From contig NC_016620.1 of the NCBI RefSeq assembly GCF_000210915.2, positions 186,001-250,000 on the forward strand: 64,000 nt of DNA. The letters run 5' to 3'. Shown piece after piece: positions 1-7,281 of this stretch. Each line of letters starts with the position of its first letter. Position 1 is the stretch's first letter. The translations under genes and the position numbers were made by a program. The notes beneath the pieces are model-generated. The model searched no databases and was not told where the DNA came from. It worked only from the letters and a program-made list of their open reading frames with translations. The stretch comes from Halobacteriovorax marinus SJ. GTDB lineage: Bacteria > Bdellovibrionota > Bacteriovoracia > Bacteriovoracales > Bacteriovoracaceae.

Positions 1-1
1 T

Positions 2-1285
2 GAACTTCTCGGCAAGGAAGACACTAAGAGTGTTTTCCAAACAAGAGAAGATATGAATAGAATCGTTAAGGAGATTTTGGATGAGGCCCTTGGACTTGGT
101 CCTCTGGAAGATCTACTTGCCGATAAAGAATGTTCAGAGATTATGGTCGTAGGCCCTGATAAAATATTCTATGAAAAAAGTGGTAAGGTTAAAAAATCAG
201 ATATTACTTTCACTAATGATCGTCAGGTTCTCAATGTAATTGAAAGAATCGTTGCACCTATCGGAAGAAGGATTGATGAGAAGACTCCATACGTAGATGC
301 TAGACTTAAAGATGGCTCCAGAGTTCACGCCATCATTCCACCTTCGGCCTTAGATGGTTGCTGTATTACAATTCGAAAATTTCCTGAAGAGGTTGTGACT
401 TATAAAGACTATATAAAGTGGGGATCTCTCACGCAGAATATGGCCGACTTTCTTAGGATTGCAGTTGAAGGGCATAGAAATATTGTTGTTAGTGGTGGTA
501 CTGGTTCAGGTAAGACAACTCTAATTAATATTCTTGGAGGATTTATTCCTGCCAATGAACGTATCATTACTTGTGAGGACTCTGCTGAACTTAACTTTCC
601 ACAAGATCACGTCGTTCGTCTTGAAACGAGACCACCTTCGCTAGAGGGTGATGGGGAAATTGATATTCGTTGTCTGGTTAAACAAACACTAAGAATGAGA
701 CCTGAAAGAATCGTTGTTGGAGAGTGTCGTGGTGGTGAAACCCTGGATATGCTTCAGGCAATGGGGACAGGTCACGATGGATCGATGACAACAGTTCACT
801 CTAATAATCCGAGAGAGTGTATTGGTCGTCTTGAGACATTAGTTCAATATGCAGGTGCCGGTTTAAGTCCAAAAGCAATTAGAGAGATGATCGCAAACTC
901 TGTACATATGATTATTCAGCAAAAACGTCTGGATGATGGTTCTAGAAAGATGACTCATATTTCAGAGATTGGTGGTATTCAAGGTGATGTTGTCACACTT
1001 CAAGATATCTTTCTCTTCCAACAAAGAGATATTGATAAGAATGGTAAAATAATAGGTGAGTTTCAGGCCACAGGGTTTATTCCTAAGTTTATCGAAATTC
1101 TAGAGCGTAAAGGTTACAACGTTCCTCGTGGTCTCTTTAGTAATAGTGCCGGCGGTAGTGGAGGCGGTAGTACTCCTCCTCCTGCGAGTGGAGGCTCTAA
1201 AGCACCTGGTGGTGGCGATGCTAAGCCTAGGCCAAAACAGAGGCCTAATGGACAAAATAGACCTGTAAAGAAGAGGCCTAGTTAA
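2..1285 (+). CDS. cpaF: CpaF/TadA-type secretion ATPase, 5' end cut by window edge
   Basis: This is the hexameric ATPase that powers a Tad (tight adherence, type IVc) pilus or secretion system at the inner membrane. Visible motifs are the family start motif GLGPLEDLL near 95-121, the Walker A GGTGSGKT at 494-517, an Asp/Glu box (TCEDSAEL), a Walker B-like RIVVGE and the His box HDGSMTTVH. An ATG lies at 53, but the frame is open without a stop to base 2 and the ATG has no well-spaced ribosome site. CpaF proteins normally carry about 100 or more residues before this point, so the gene almost certainly starts outside the window. The last ~45 residues are a Gly/Ser/Pro-rich basic tail unlike the conserved core. 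It shares one base with tadB. Confidence 0.9.
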   Translation, partial: ELLGKEDTKSVFQTREDMNRIVKEILDEALGLGPLEDLLADKECSEIMVVGPDKIFYEKSGKVKKSDITFTNDRQVLNVIERIVAPIGRRIDEKTPYVDARLKDGSRVHAIIPPSALDGCCITIRKFPEEVVTYKDYIKWGSLTQNMADFLRIAVEGHRNIVVSGGTGSGKTTLINILGGFIPANERIITCEDSAELNFPQDHVVRLETRPPSLEGDGEIDIRCLVKQTLRMRPERIVVGECRGGETLDMLQAMGTGHDGSMTTVHSNNPRECIGRLETLVQYAGAGLSPKAIREMIANSVHMIIQQKRLDDGSRKMTHISEIGGIQGDVVTLQDIFLFQQRDIDKNGKIIGEFQATGFIPKFIEILERKGYNVPRGLFSNSAGGSGGGSTPPPASGGSKAPGGGDAKPRPKQRPNGQNRPVKKRPS

Positions 1286-2175
1286 TGAGTTTCTTTATAG
1301 CTTTAATCGGAAAGTCAGGTGTCATTGGTCTAATAGGGTTTGCTCTATTCCTGCTGTGCTATAAGCACTCTCAAGGAATATTTGATTGGATCGAGAATCA
1401 AACTTTTGGTACTCGAAGCTATATTATGGAGAAGCTAGAACTTCTCTTTATTGAAATTCCTGAACAAAAAATTACTTACGCACTATTGGGTTGTTCTGTG
1501 GGGCTTGGGTGTTTTATGTTTCTACTCTTTGGTGTATTAGGCCAATGGGTAATAGGATTTATTCTTGGATTAATTTTTGGATTCATTGGTTTTAAAGTTC
1601 CAAAGCCATTAATTAATTATCTTGTGGATAGAAGAATAAATGCATATTCAGCACAAATGGTTGATGCGCTTACACTTCTCTCAAATGGTATTCGTGCAGG
1701 TCTCTCTGTTCCTCAGGCAATTGGGATGGTTGTAGACGAAATGCCTGCACCTGTTTCACAAGAGTTCAATATGATCTTACAGCAAAACAGGATTGGAGTA
1801 CCTCTAGAGGAGTGCTTTGATAATCTTTCAAAAAGAATTCCTACAGAAGACAATGATATGTTTGTCTCTTCTATTAATATTCTAAGGGAAACCGGTGGTA
1901 ACCTTGCCGAGGTTTTCGATACTATTGTTGACGTTATTCGAGAAAGGGTTCGCCTAAAACAAAAGATTGATACGTTTACAGCACAGGGTATGTTTCAGGG
2001 TCTAACAATCTTTCTCATGCCTTATGGTATTGGCCTCATCTACTTTGTCTCAGACCCAGAGTCTGTAAAGCCTATGTTCACACACCCTCTAGGAATAATC
2101 CTTACTTTGGCGGCGCTCGCTTTTGATTTTGCAGGGGGATTTGTGATTCTAAAGATAGTAAAAATAAAGGTTTAG
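1285..2175 (+). CDS. tadB: TadB-like inner-membrane platform protein (T2SS F domain)
   Basis: This is a 296-residue polytopic protein of the GspF/TadB family, the membrane platform on which the CpaF ATPase acts. There are hydrophobic segments near residues 8-27, 62-104, 236-256 and 268-290. Between them lies a cytoplasmic T2SSF domain (about 120-235) with the typical LLSNGIRAGLSVPQAI and RETGGNLAEVFDTI stretches. The ATG overlaps the cpaF stop by one base, so the two are translationally coupled. Tad systems usually have a second platform gene (tadC) directly after tadB. None follows here: the next gene is a YD-repeat protein 88 bp away, so tadC would have to lie elsewhere. Confidence 0.85.
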   Translation: MSFFIALIGKSGVIGLIGFALFLLCYKHSQGIFDWIENQTFGTRSYIMEKLELLFIEIPEQKITYALLGCSVGLGCFMFLLFGVLGQWVIGFILGLIFGFIGFKVPKPLINYLVDRRINAYSAQMVDALTLLSNGIRAGLSVPQAIGMVVDEMPAPVSQEFNMILQQNRIGVPLEECFDNLSKRIPTEDNDMFVSSINILRETGGNLAEVFDTIVDVIRERVRLKQKIDTFTAQGMFQGLTIFLMPYGIGLIYFVSDPESVKPMFTHPLGIILTLAALAFDFAGGFVILKIVKIKV

Positions 2176-2219
2176 CTACTTAGTGAAAATAGTTTAAAGT
2201 TCTGAACTCAATTTGCCGA

Positions 2220-2225
2220 TATAAT
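2220..2225 (+). promoter_or_regulatory. -10 box for the YD-repeat gene
   Basis: A perfect TATAAT lies 38 bp before the ATG at 2264, in the 88 bp gap after tadB. No good -35 hexamer is visible at 16-18 bp upstream. The promoter is therefore tentative, and the gene could also be read from the Tad operon. Confidence 0.35.
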
Positions 2226-2263
2226 ATACGAGAGAATTATAGTGCTCAAAAAAGGATTAATAC

Positions 2264-3892
2264 ATGAAGCTTGTTAAATTACTCCTATTATTATTTTTAA
2301 TTCCTGCTACTGCGTTTGGTGGGGTTAATCTTAAGAACGGAAACTTCTACATTTCGTACACAGACATTATCGTCCCAGGTGGGGGACACGATTTAGAGGT
2401 CGTAAGAACTTATAACTCTAAGTCGACAGAGAAGGGTTGGTTCGGTTTTGGTTGGGGTTCTGATTATGAAACCTTTCTAACTGTTTCCGCTGATGGTTCC
2501 GTGGTTATCCACGAAAACGGAAGTGGTGCCAATACTAGATTTGTTCCAAAGGAAGCAGTTGATCCAGTATCTGCGGCTCAAAGAATTATTGAGGCAATGA
2601 GAAAGAGAACAAGTGTTACAGAGCAAGTTGCAAAGTCTCTAAAAGTTAAACTTTCAAACGATGCCGAGCTTAGACAAGCTTATGCTAGAAAGTTTAATGT
2701 TAAGGCTCAGCTAGCAAACGGAACAGTACTATTCTCAAATACGAGAGGACTACAACAAGTACACAAAATCAAAGATGGTTTTAAGCGTGTTTATAATGAC
2801 GGTAAAGTTCAGTTCTTTAATAAGGACGGTAAACTTGCCAAGATTAAGGACAAGCACGGTTATACAATCTCTTTTGAGTATAAGAATGGAAACCTTTTAA
2901 AGATTAAAGATTCTCAAGCAAAGCAATTATTCTTTGAGTGGTTTCAAAATGGAAGAGTTAAGAGTATCTCTTCTACAGCGAATAAGAAAACAAGCTATAA
3001 ATTTGAAGGTGATGATCTTGTAGAGTCTAAGGACGTTGCAGGAAATGTATTTAAGTATTCATACGATGCAAATCACAATATGAAGTCGATTACTTATTCA
3101 GATGGTTCAAAAATGGAAGTGGACTACACTCCAAGAACGCAATTTGTTCAATCTGTAAAAAGTAGAAGTGGTGATTTAACAAGCTATAAGTATGACTCTA
3201 ATCCGAAGAACCCAGACTTCCATTACTGGACAACTGTGACTAAGAAGTCTCCAAATGGAAAATCTGTTTCAAATAAGTATGAGTATGAAATCAAAGCTAG
3301 ACCAGATGGTTCTCAGTACACTTATAGAATTTTAACTCAAATCAATGGGCTAAAAACTGAGACGATTTACTCTGAGTGTTGTTCACTTCCTCTTAAAATT
3401 ACGAGAGGAAATCATGTGACTTCTTTTGAGTACAACAAGAAGGGACTCTTAACTAAGAAGACTTCTACTAAAGGTGATTATATTGAGCTTTCTTACCACA
3501 AGAAGTTTAATAAGATTACAAAAGTTGTAAACAAGAAGGGATGGACTAACTTTAAGTATGATGAGAAGAGTGGAAACTTAGCTAAGGCAGAGAACAGCTT
3601 TGGGAAGTCAGTTCTTTTAATCTACGATAGAAAAGGTCGTATCACTAAGATGCATGACTATGATAAGAATACTAAGAAGAAGAGATCTCTATCATTTGTT
3701 TACAATGCTCAAGGTAAGCCAGTAGAAATCAAGATGGACTCAATTGGAAAAATTAATGTTCAGTATGATAACTATGGTGAGATTAAGAAAGTAGAATCGA
3801 AGGCCGGACATAAAATGGCACTTCAAGTAACTCAGGCGTTTCAATCATTACTTGCGATTGTTAAGCCAGCAGGAGTTAATCTTAATTTATAA
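2264..3892 (+). CDS. secreted RHS/YD-repeat protein with DUF6531-like N-terminus
   Basis: This 542-residue protein has a clear signal peptide (MKLVKLLLLLFLIPATAFG). After it comes a DUF6531-like start (NGNFYISYTDIIVPGGGHDLEVVRTYNS, then a GWFGFGWGSDYE stretch). Then follow many degenerate YD/RHS repeats of the form G.v..y.YD..Gnl..i, from about residue 165 to 520. RHS repeats build a beta-barrel cocoon in larger Rhs and Tc toxins. This protein is short for the family, and the repeat run ends within about 20 residues of the stop. It has no RHS core DPxG-type cleavage motif and no C-terminal toxin domain. It follows the Tad genes, so a cell-surface or secreted role is possible but inferred. An AAAGGA ribosome site is at 2251-2256. 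Confidence 0.8.
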   Translation: MKLVKLLLLLFLIPATAFGGVNLKNGNFYISYTDIIVPGGGHDLEVVRTYNSKSTEKGWFGFGWGSDYETFLTVSADGSVVIHENGSGANTRFVPKEAVDPVSAAQRIIEAMRKRTSVTEQVAKSLKVKLSNDAELRQAYARKFNVKAQLANGTVLFSNTRGLQQVHKIKDGFKRVYNDGKVQFFNKDGKLAKIKDKHGYTISFEYKNGNLLKIKDSQAKQLFFEWFQNGRVKSISSTANKKTSYKFEGDDLVESKDVAGNVFKYSYDANHNMKSITYSDGSKMEVDYTPRTQFVQSVKSRSGDLTSYKYDSNPKNPDFHYWTTVTKKSPNGKSVSNKYEYEIKARPDGSQYTYRILTQINGLKTETIYSECCSLPLKITRGNHVTSFEYNKKGLLTKKTSTKGDYIELSYHKKFNKITKVVNKKGWTNFKYDEKSGNLAKAENSFGKSVLLIYDRKGRITKMHDYDKNTKKKRSLSFVYNAQGKPVEIKMDSIGKINVQYDNYGEIKKVESKAGHKMALQVTQAFQSLLAIVKPAGVNLNL

Positions 3893-3942
3893 TGCCTAGT
3901 TTATAAGGCAGTAGGAGCAACGAGCTTTCAGTGACTTGCTCC
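3893..3942 (+). other. two tandem hairpins after the YD-repeat gene
   Basis: TGCCT (3893-3897) pairs with AGGCA (3906-3910), and GGAGCAA (3914-3920) pairs with TTGCTCC (3936-3942). Neither has a T-run after it, so they are weak candidates for a terminator or an mRNA 3' end. The following gap holds a TATAAT at 3971-3976, a possible -10 for the gene at 4004. Confidence 0.3.
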
Positions 3943-4003
3943 ATTAAATGAAGAGAATTGAAAAAGAGTGTATAATTAAAGTAAGTAAAGTTAGGAGTAA
4001 GAT

Positions 4004-4207
4004 ATGAAAAAAATTATTGCCATGCTTTTAGTATTAGGACTTTCATTCCCAGTGATGGCAGACGGTTCGTCAGATGGTGGCCTTGGGCAAAACACTGATG
4101 ATAACGTAGAGTGTAGCCAGATCTTTCACGGTACAGCTCCGAAGCAGGAAGATGTAAGAGAAGGGGATAGCACTGCACCTCAACCGGGTACAGATGTTGG
4201 TAAGTAA
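4004..4207 (+). CDS. short secreted protein, unknown function
   Basis: This is a 67-residue protein. It has a signal peptide ending at about VMA (residues 17-19) and a mature part of about 48 residues that is acidic and rich in Gly/Ser, with one cysteine in VECSQIFHG. It is similar in size and layout to the two paralogues at 4388 and 6233, but it lacks their NQSTQAR motif, so any kinship is weak. A TATAAT lies 28 bp upstream, an AGGAG ribosome site directly before the ATG, and a strong terminator after the stop, so it is a single-gene unit. I do not recognise a family. Confidence 0.7.
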   Translation: MKKIIAMLLVLGLSFPVMADGSSDGGLGQNTDDNVECSQIFHGTAPKQEDVREGDSTAPQPGTDVGK

Positions 4208-4234
4208 TCTTAAGTAAAATGTTTAATGATATAG

Positions 4235-4259
4235 ACCCAGGCAATGCCTGGGTTTTTTT
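4235..4259 (+). terminator. rho-independent terminator
   Basis: The stem CCCAGGC (4236-4242) pairs with GCCTGGG (4246-4252) across a 3 nt loop. Seven T residues (4253-4259) follow. It ends the single-gene unit at 4004. Confidence 0.92.
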
Positions 4260-4280
4260 GTGTCTGTAAATAAAATTGTC

Positions 4281-4301
4281 ACTGTCTAAAGAATAGACTC
4301 T
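4281..4301 (+). promoter_or_regulatory. palindromic activator site, imperfect copy
   Basis: ACTGTCTA (4281-4288), 5 nt, then TAGACTCT (4294-4301). The left arm is identical to, and the right arm 6/8 identical to, the perfect palindrome at 6098-6118. Its centre lies about 50 bp before the -24 GG of the sigma-54 promoter at 4339. This suits a binding site for a sigma-54 activator (an enhancer-binding protein). The assignment is inferred from position and repetition. Confidence 0.55.
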
Positions 4302-4338
4302 CTTCAAATGATAAGTAATTGAAATTCAAACACGTAGT

Positions 4339-4355
4339 TTGGCATGATTTGTGCT
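4339..4355 (+). promoter_or_regulatory. sigma-54 (-24/-12) promoter
   Basis: The sequence TTGGCATGATTTGTGCT matches the RpoN consensus YTGGCACGRNNNTTGCW at all but two fixed positions. The GG (4341-4342) and GC (4353-4354) are exactly 10 nt apart. It lies 32 bp before the ATG of the secreted protein at 4388. No good sigma-70 pair is seen in the same gap. Confidence 0.75.
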
Positions 4356-4387
4356 CCTTAAAGTAGTATTACATATGGGAGAAAATT

Positions 4388-4591
4388 ATGAAAAAACTAT
4401 TATCTATGACAGCTTTATTATCACTTCTAACGCTTTCTTTCTCTAGCTATGCTGGTGTGGGAGAAGGGTCTACAGAGTGTATTAGAAACCAATCTACGCA
4501 AGCGAGAGTTGCAGGCAAATCTAAAGCAGCAAAGGAAGAAACAGTAAAAGAATCTTCTGAGCAAGAGAAATCATCTTCAGTTCAAAAATAA
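4388..4591 (+). CDS. short secreted single-Cys protein, paralogue A
   Basis: This is a 67-residue protein. It has a signal peptide (cleavage likely after SYA, residue ~22), then the motif VGEGSTECIRNQSTQAR and a Lys/Glu/Ser-rich charged tail. The protein from 6233 has the same layout and the matching motif VGESDTSCIKNQSTQAR, so the two are clearly paralogues. The mature part has one cysteine, so an intermolecular disulfide or attachment is possible. A sigma-54 promoter and an upstream palindrome precede it, and GGGAG (4377-4381) is the ribosome site. Function unknown; the shared motif is the only handle. Confidence 0.8.
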   Translation: MKKLLSMTALLSLLTLSFSSYAGVGEGSTECIRNQSTQARVAGKSKAAKEETVKESSEQEKSSSVQK

Positions 4592-4605
4592 TAAGCTAAT
4601 TTTCT

Positions 4606-4624
4606 GGGCCAAGTTCCTTGGCCC
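4606..4624 (+). terminator. terminator-like hairpin
   Basis: GGGCCAAG (4606-4613) pairs perfectly with CTTGGCCC (4617-4624) over a 3 nt loop. Only a weak T-rich stretch (tatatt) follows, so termination may be partial. It sits before the true start of the aldehyde dehydrogenase at 4693. Confidence 0.6.
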
Positions 4625-4692
4625 TATATTCCATCCGTACATTCCTATTTATCAGTGCTATAATTTCTTATCTATTCAAATTGGAAGTAAGA

Positions 4693-6072
4693 ATGTTTGA
4701 CAGTATTGAAGCATTAATTAAGACACAGAGAGAGCATATTTTAAGTGGTCTGCATATAGACTATAAGAAGAGAATAGAGCTCTTGGATAAGACTAGTGAG
4801 GCCATAAGTAAGTATGAGAAAGATATTCTCGATGCCCTTTCTAAGGACTTGGGAAAGCCAAGTTACGAGTCTCAGATATCAGAAATACTCTTCGTCCAAA
4901 ACGAAATAAGACATATTAAAAAAGGTCTTAAGAAGTGGATGAAAAAAGAGAAGGTAAAAACCCCTCTTCTCCACTTTCCGGCCAAGAGTTATATTCAATC
5001 CGAAGCCTATGGGAGTGTTCTTATCATTGCTCCTTGGAATTACCCATTTCAACTTCTTTTCTCCCCTTTGGTGGGAGCAATTGCAGCAGGAAATAGGGTC
5101 ATAGCAAAACCTAGTGAGATCTCTTCCCACACTTCAGAAATTATAGCGAAGATTATTTCCGAAAGTTTTGAGAGCGAATATATTGGCTGTGTCACCGGTG
5201 GAGTTGAAGAGACGACTTATCTCCTAGATCAGAAGTTTGACTATATATTCTATACTGGAAATGGTGTCGTCGGGCGAATCGTAATGGAGAAGGCCTCGAA
5301 GAACTTAACTCCTGTGACTTTGGAGTTGGGAGGAAAGAGTCCTACTTTTGTATTTGGCGATAACGATCTTGATCTAGTTGCAAAGAGAATAATATCTGGG
5401 AAGTTCTTCAATGCTGGGCAAACGTGCATTGCTCCTGACTATATACTAGTTCAAGAGGATAAGTATGAATCCCTAGTGGATAACTTAAGGAAATATATTC
5501 TCAAGTTCTACGGAAAAGATCCAAAAAAGAGTAAAGACTATGGAAGAGTTATTAACTCTCGTCACTTGGAGAGATTGAAGTCGTATATCGAGTCTGAAGA
5601 TATTCTCTGTGGTGGTGAAGTTGATGAACAGGAGAGGTATCTCGCCCCAACATTGGTAGGGGCTTCTGGAAGTTCTTCGGTAATGAGAGAAGAAATCTTT
5701 GGTCCAATTCTTCCCATCGTAAAAATGACCAATTTAAAAAGTGCTATAGACTTTGTAATAGAGCGTGATAAGCCATTGGCAATGTATATCTTTAGTCGCG
5801 ACGAGAAGATTGTTAACTCTATTCTTAAGCGTGTAAGTGCTGGAGGGGTAACTATTAACGATACTCTTATGCATATTACAAATGATAAGTTGCCCTTTGG
5901 TGGAGTTGGTGAGAGTGGAATGGGCGGCTATCACGGAAAGAGCTCGTTTGATCTTTTCTCACATAAGAAGTCTATTTTTAGGGCCTCTACTCGAATTGAT
6001 CCGCCGCTAAAGTACCCTCCTTACTTTGGAAAGCTTAAGATTGTGAGATGGTTATTGAGGTTCTTTGGCTAG
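4693..6072 (+). CDS. aldehyde dehydrogenase, class-3/coniferyl type
   Basis: This 459-residue NAD(P)-dependent aldehyde dehydrogenase oxidises an aldehyde to its acid. It has the PWNYP cofactor motif, ELGGK with the general base E211, and the nucleophile C245 in NAGQTC. The spacing and length match the short ALDH3/fatty-aldehyde type. The C-terminal ~15 residues (IVRWLLRFF) are hydrophobic and basic, as in membrane-attached members. The ATG at 4693 was chosen because GGAAG at 4683-4687 is well placed. The frame is open further up to 4618, but that stretch runs into the terminator hairpin. Both flanking genes encode sigma-54-driven secreted paralogues. The substrate cannot be told from sequence. 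Confidence 0.92.
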   Translation: MFDSIEALIKTQREHILSGLHIDYKKRIELLDKTSEAISKYEKDILDALSKDLGKPSYESQISEILFVQNEIRHIKKGLKKWMKKEKVKTPLLHFPAKSYIQSEAYGSVLIIAPWNYPFQLLFSPLVGAIAAGNRVIAKPSEISSHTSEIIAKIISESFESEYIGCVTGGVEETTYLLDQKFDYIFYTGNGVVGRIVMEKASKNLTPVTLELGGKSPTFVFGDNDLDLVAKRIISGKFFNAGQTCIAPDYILVQEDKYESLVDNLRKYILKFYGKDPKKSKDYGRVINSRHLERLKSYIESEDILCGGEVDEQERYLAPTLVGASGSSSVMREEIFGPILPIVKMTNLKSAIDFVIERDKPLAMYIFSRDEKIVNSILKRVSAGGVTINDTLMHITNDKLPFGGVGESGMGGYHGKSSFDLFSHKKSIFRASTRIDPPLKYPPYFGKLKIVRWLLRFFG

Positions 6073-6097
6073 AAATTTCACTTTGTGGGAGCTTTAT

Positions 6098-6118
6098 ACT
6101 GTCTAAATAATAGACAGT
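6098..6118 (+). promoter_or_regulatory. perfect palindromic activator site
   Basis: ACTGTCTA (6098-6105), 5 nt, TAGACAGT (6111-6118): a perfect 8-bp inverted repeat. A copy with the same left arm and 5 nt spacer is at 4281-4301. The centre is about 70 bp before the -24 GG at 6178. The other copy sits about 50 bp before its own, a difference of about two helical turns, so both would face the same side of the helix. Probable enhancer-binding-protein site. Confidence 0.62.
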
Positions 6119-6175
6119 GTAAAAATAAATTACAGAGTAGATATAGCTAAATCACTTAAAATACATAAGATAATT

Positions 6176-6192
6176 TTGGCACGATGAATGCA
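6176..6192 (+). promoter_or_regulatory. sigma-54 (-24/-12) promoter, near perfect
   Basis: TTGGCACGATGAATGCA matches the RpoN consensus YTGGCACGRNNNTTGCW at all but one fixed position. GG (6178-6179) and GC (6190-6191) are exactly 10 nt apart. It lies 40 bp before the ATG at 6233. Confidence 0.85.
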
Positions 6193-6232
6193 TTAATATT
6201 AGTAATTAAACTATTATCCTCGGGAGGGATTT

Positions 6233-6421
6233 ATGAAAAAGCTAGTATTAATCACAGCAATCATCGCAGGTTTTTCTTCAACTTCATTTGCCGGTACAGT
6301 AGGTGAGTCTGATACAAGTTGTATTAAGAACCAATCAACTCAAGCTAGAGCAAGTAAAGAAGTGAAAGAAACAGAAGTTCAAGTTGAGCAAGAGAAGACA
6401 AGCAAAGACAAGCAATCTTAA
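6233..6421 (+). CDS. short secreted single-Cys protein, paralogue B
   Basis: This is a 62-residue protein with a signal peptide (cleavage likely after SFA, residue ~20). The mature part starts with TVGESDTSCIKNQSTQAR and continues as a Lys/Glu/Gln-rich charged tail. It is a paralogue of the product at 4388: the VGE, single Cys and NQSTQAR positions are all conserved, while the tail has drifted. It is driven by the best sigma-54 promoter in the window, has the ribosome site GGAGG (6223-6227) and ends at a strong terminator. No known family was recognised. A surface-attached or secreted structural role is possible but unproven. Confidence 0.82.
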   Translation: MKKLVLITAIIAGFSSTSFAGTVGESDTSCIKNQSTQARASKEVKETEVQVEQEKTSKDKQS

Positions 6422-6448
6422 GAATCAACCATATGTAATAATCAATGA

Positions 6449-6477
6449 AGCCGAGTTAATATGACTCGGCTTTTTTT
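6449..6477 (+). terminator. rho-independent terminator
   Basis: AGCCGAGT (6449-6456) pairs with ACTCGGCT (6464-6471) over a 7 nt loop, and the T-run extends to 6477. The stem overlaps the stop codon of the converging minus-strand gene. Confidence 0.92.
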
Positions 6478-6812
6478 AGGACTTTTTTCAGGAGTTCTTT
6501 TTCCTCTACTGTGAAATTATCATGGTGTGATTCAATTTCATTCTCGATTTGCTTCATCGACTTCTTTACAGAAGAGTACTTTGTTTTAACTTGATCGCTC
6601 TTTGATGAAGTGTTGGAAAATAACTCTTTTCCATAGTGAGTTCCCTGTTTAATTCCAGAGTTGAAATTTGATTTAACAGACTTGTAAATATTTGCAGTAT
6701 AAGGCTTTGTGAACTTATTCATGTGCTCAAAGACCGTTTTATCAGAGAGAGGAAATGAAAGTATTATAAAGCTAATAGAAAAATAGAGAAAAAACTTAAA
6801 AACAAAAAACAT
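6456..6812 (-). CDS. small membrane-anchored protein, unknown
   Basis: This is a 118-residue protein. Its N-terminal hydrophobic stretch (about residues 1-21, FFVFKFFLYFSISFIILSF) is a signal anchor or signal peptide. The rest is a charged, helical Lys/Ser/Glu-rich domain. The frame also has an ATG at 6851, inside the upstream response-regulator gene. I prefer the ATG at 6812 because AAGGAT sits about 9 nt before it and it begins one base after the upstream stop. It is probably co-transcribed with the response regulator. No family recognised. Confidence 0.6.
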   Translation of the reverse strand: MFFVFKFFLYFSISFIILSFPLSDKTVFEHMNKFTKPYTANIYKSVKSNFNSGIKQGTHYGKELFSNTSSKSDQVKTKYSSVKKSMKQIENEIESHHDNFTVEEKELLKKVLKKAESY

Positions 6813-6813
6813 C

Positions 6814-7209
6814 TTAATTATCCTTTTCCATTTCAATTTCAATTTTTTCAACCGATCTAATCAGATCTTTCTCACTAAAAGGCTTGCTTAGAAAGTCTAC
6901 AGCTCCATTGGAAATTGACTCTATAATAATGCTCTCCATATTTAGAGAGGACATCATTATTATTTTAGCCTGCTTAGAGTTTTCAGAAATAATTTTAGAG
7001 AGCTCAATTCCACTAACCTCTGGCATGACAATATCAATGAGAAAGAGATTAGCTCCAGTTCCAAGCAGTGGAACTGCTTCATTGGCACTTGATGCTTGTC
7101 CAACGACATTGAAGCCATTCTTTTCTAGTATTTCAATAAGGGAGTTTCTCGATAAATCCGAGTCATCTACTACGACAATCTTAAGATCTTCATTTCTAGT
7201 ACTGCTCAT
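6814..7209 (-). CDS. single-domain response regulator (CheY-like)
   Basis: This is a 131-residue receiver domain with no output domain. All catalytic positions are present: the acidic pair D15/D16, phospho-acceptor D59 (LIDIVMPEVSG), S87/S88 at the switch position and K109 in SKPF. It would be phosphorylated by an unlinked histidine kinase and act by protein contact, as CheY or Spo0F do. No kinase gene is nearby. An extended -10 promoter lies upstream at 7242-7250, and a small membrane protein follows directly. Confidence 0.9.
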   Translation of the reverse strand: MSSTRNEDLKIVVVDDSDLSRNSLIEILEKNGFNVVGQASSANEAVPLLGTGANLFLIDIVMPEVSGIELSKIISENSKQAKIIMMSSLNMESIIIESISNGAVDFLSKPFSEKDLIRSVEKIEIEMEKDN

Positions 7210-7241
7210 TTCTACGCTTCCATGTGTAATGATTCTTCTAA

Positions 7242-7250
7242 ATTATAGCA
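7242..7250 (-). promoter_or_regulatory. extended -10 promoter for the response regulator
   Basis: On the minus strand the sequence reads TGCTATAAT, a perfect extended -10, 33 bp before the start codon. The -35 region is weak (CTTTTA at 7265-7270), which is usual for extended -10 promoters. Confidence 0.6.
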
Positions 7251-7281
7251 CATCTTATGAGAGTTAAAAGTAGGTGGAGTA

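Noticed and set aside
4014-4307. Minus-strand frame opposite the 4004 gene
   Set aside because: It is antisense to a gene with signal peptide, promoter and terminator, and it runs through the terminator. No independent support.
4618-4692. Upstream extension of the aldehyde dehydrogenase (25 residues)
   Set aside because: It would begin inside the terminator hairpin 4606-4624 and has no ribosome site. The ATG at 4693 with GGAAG fits the family length.
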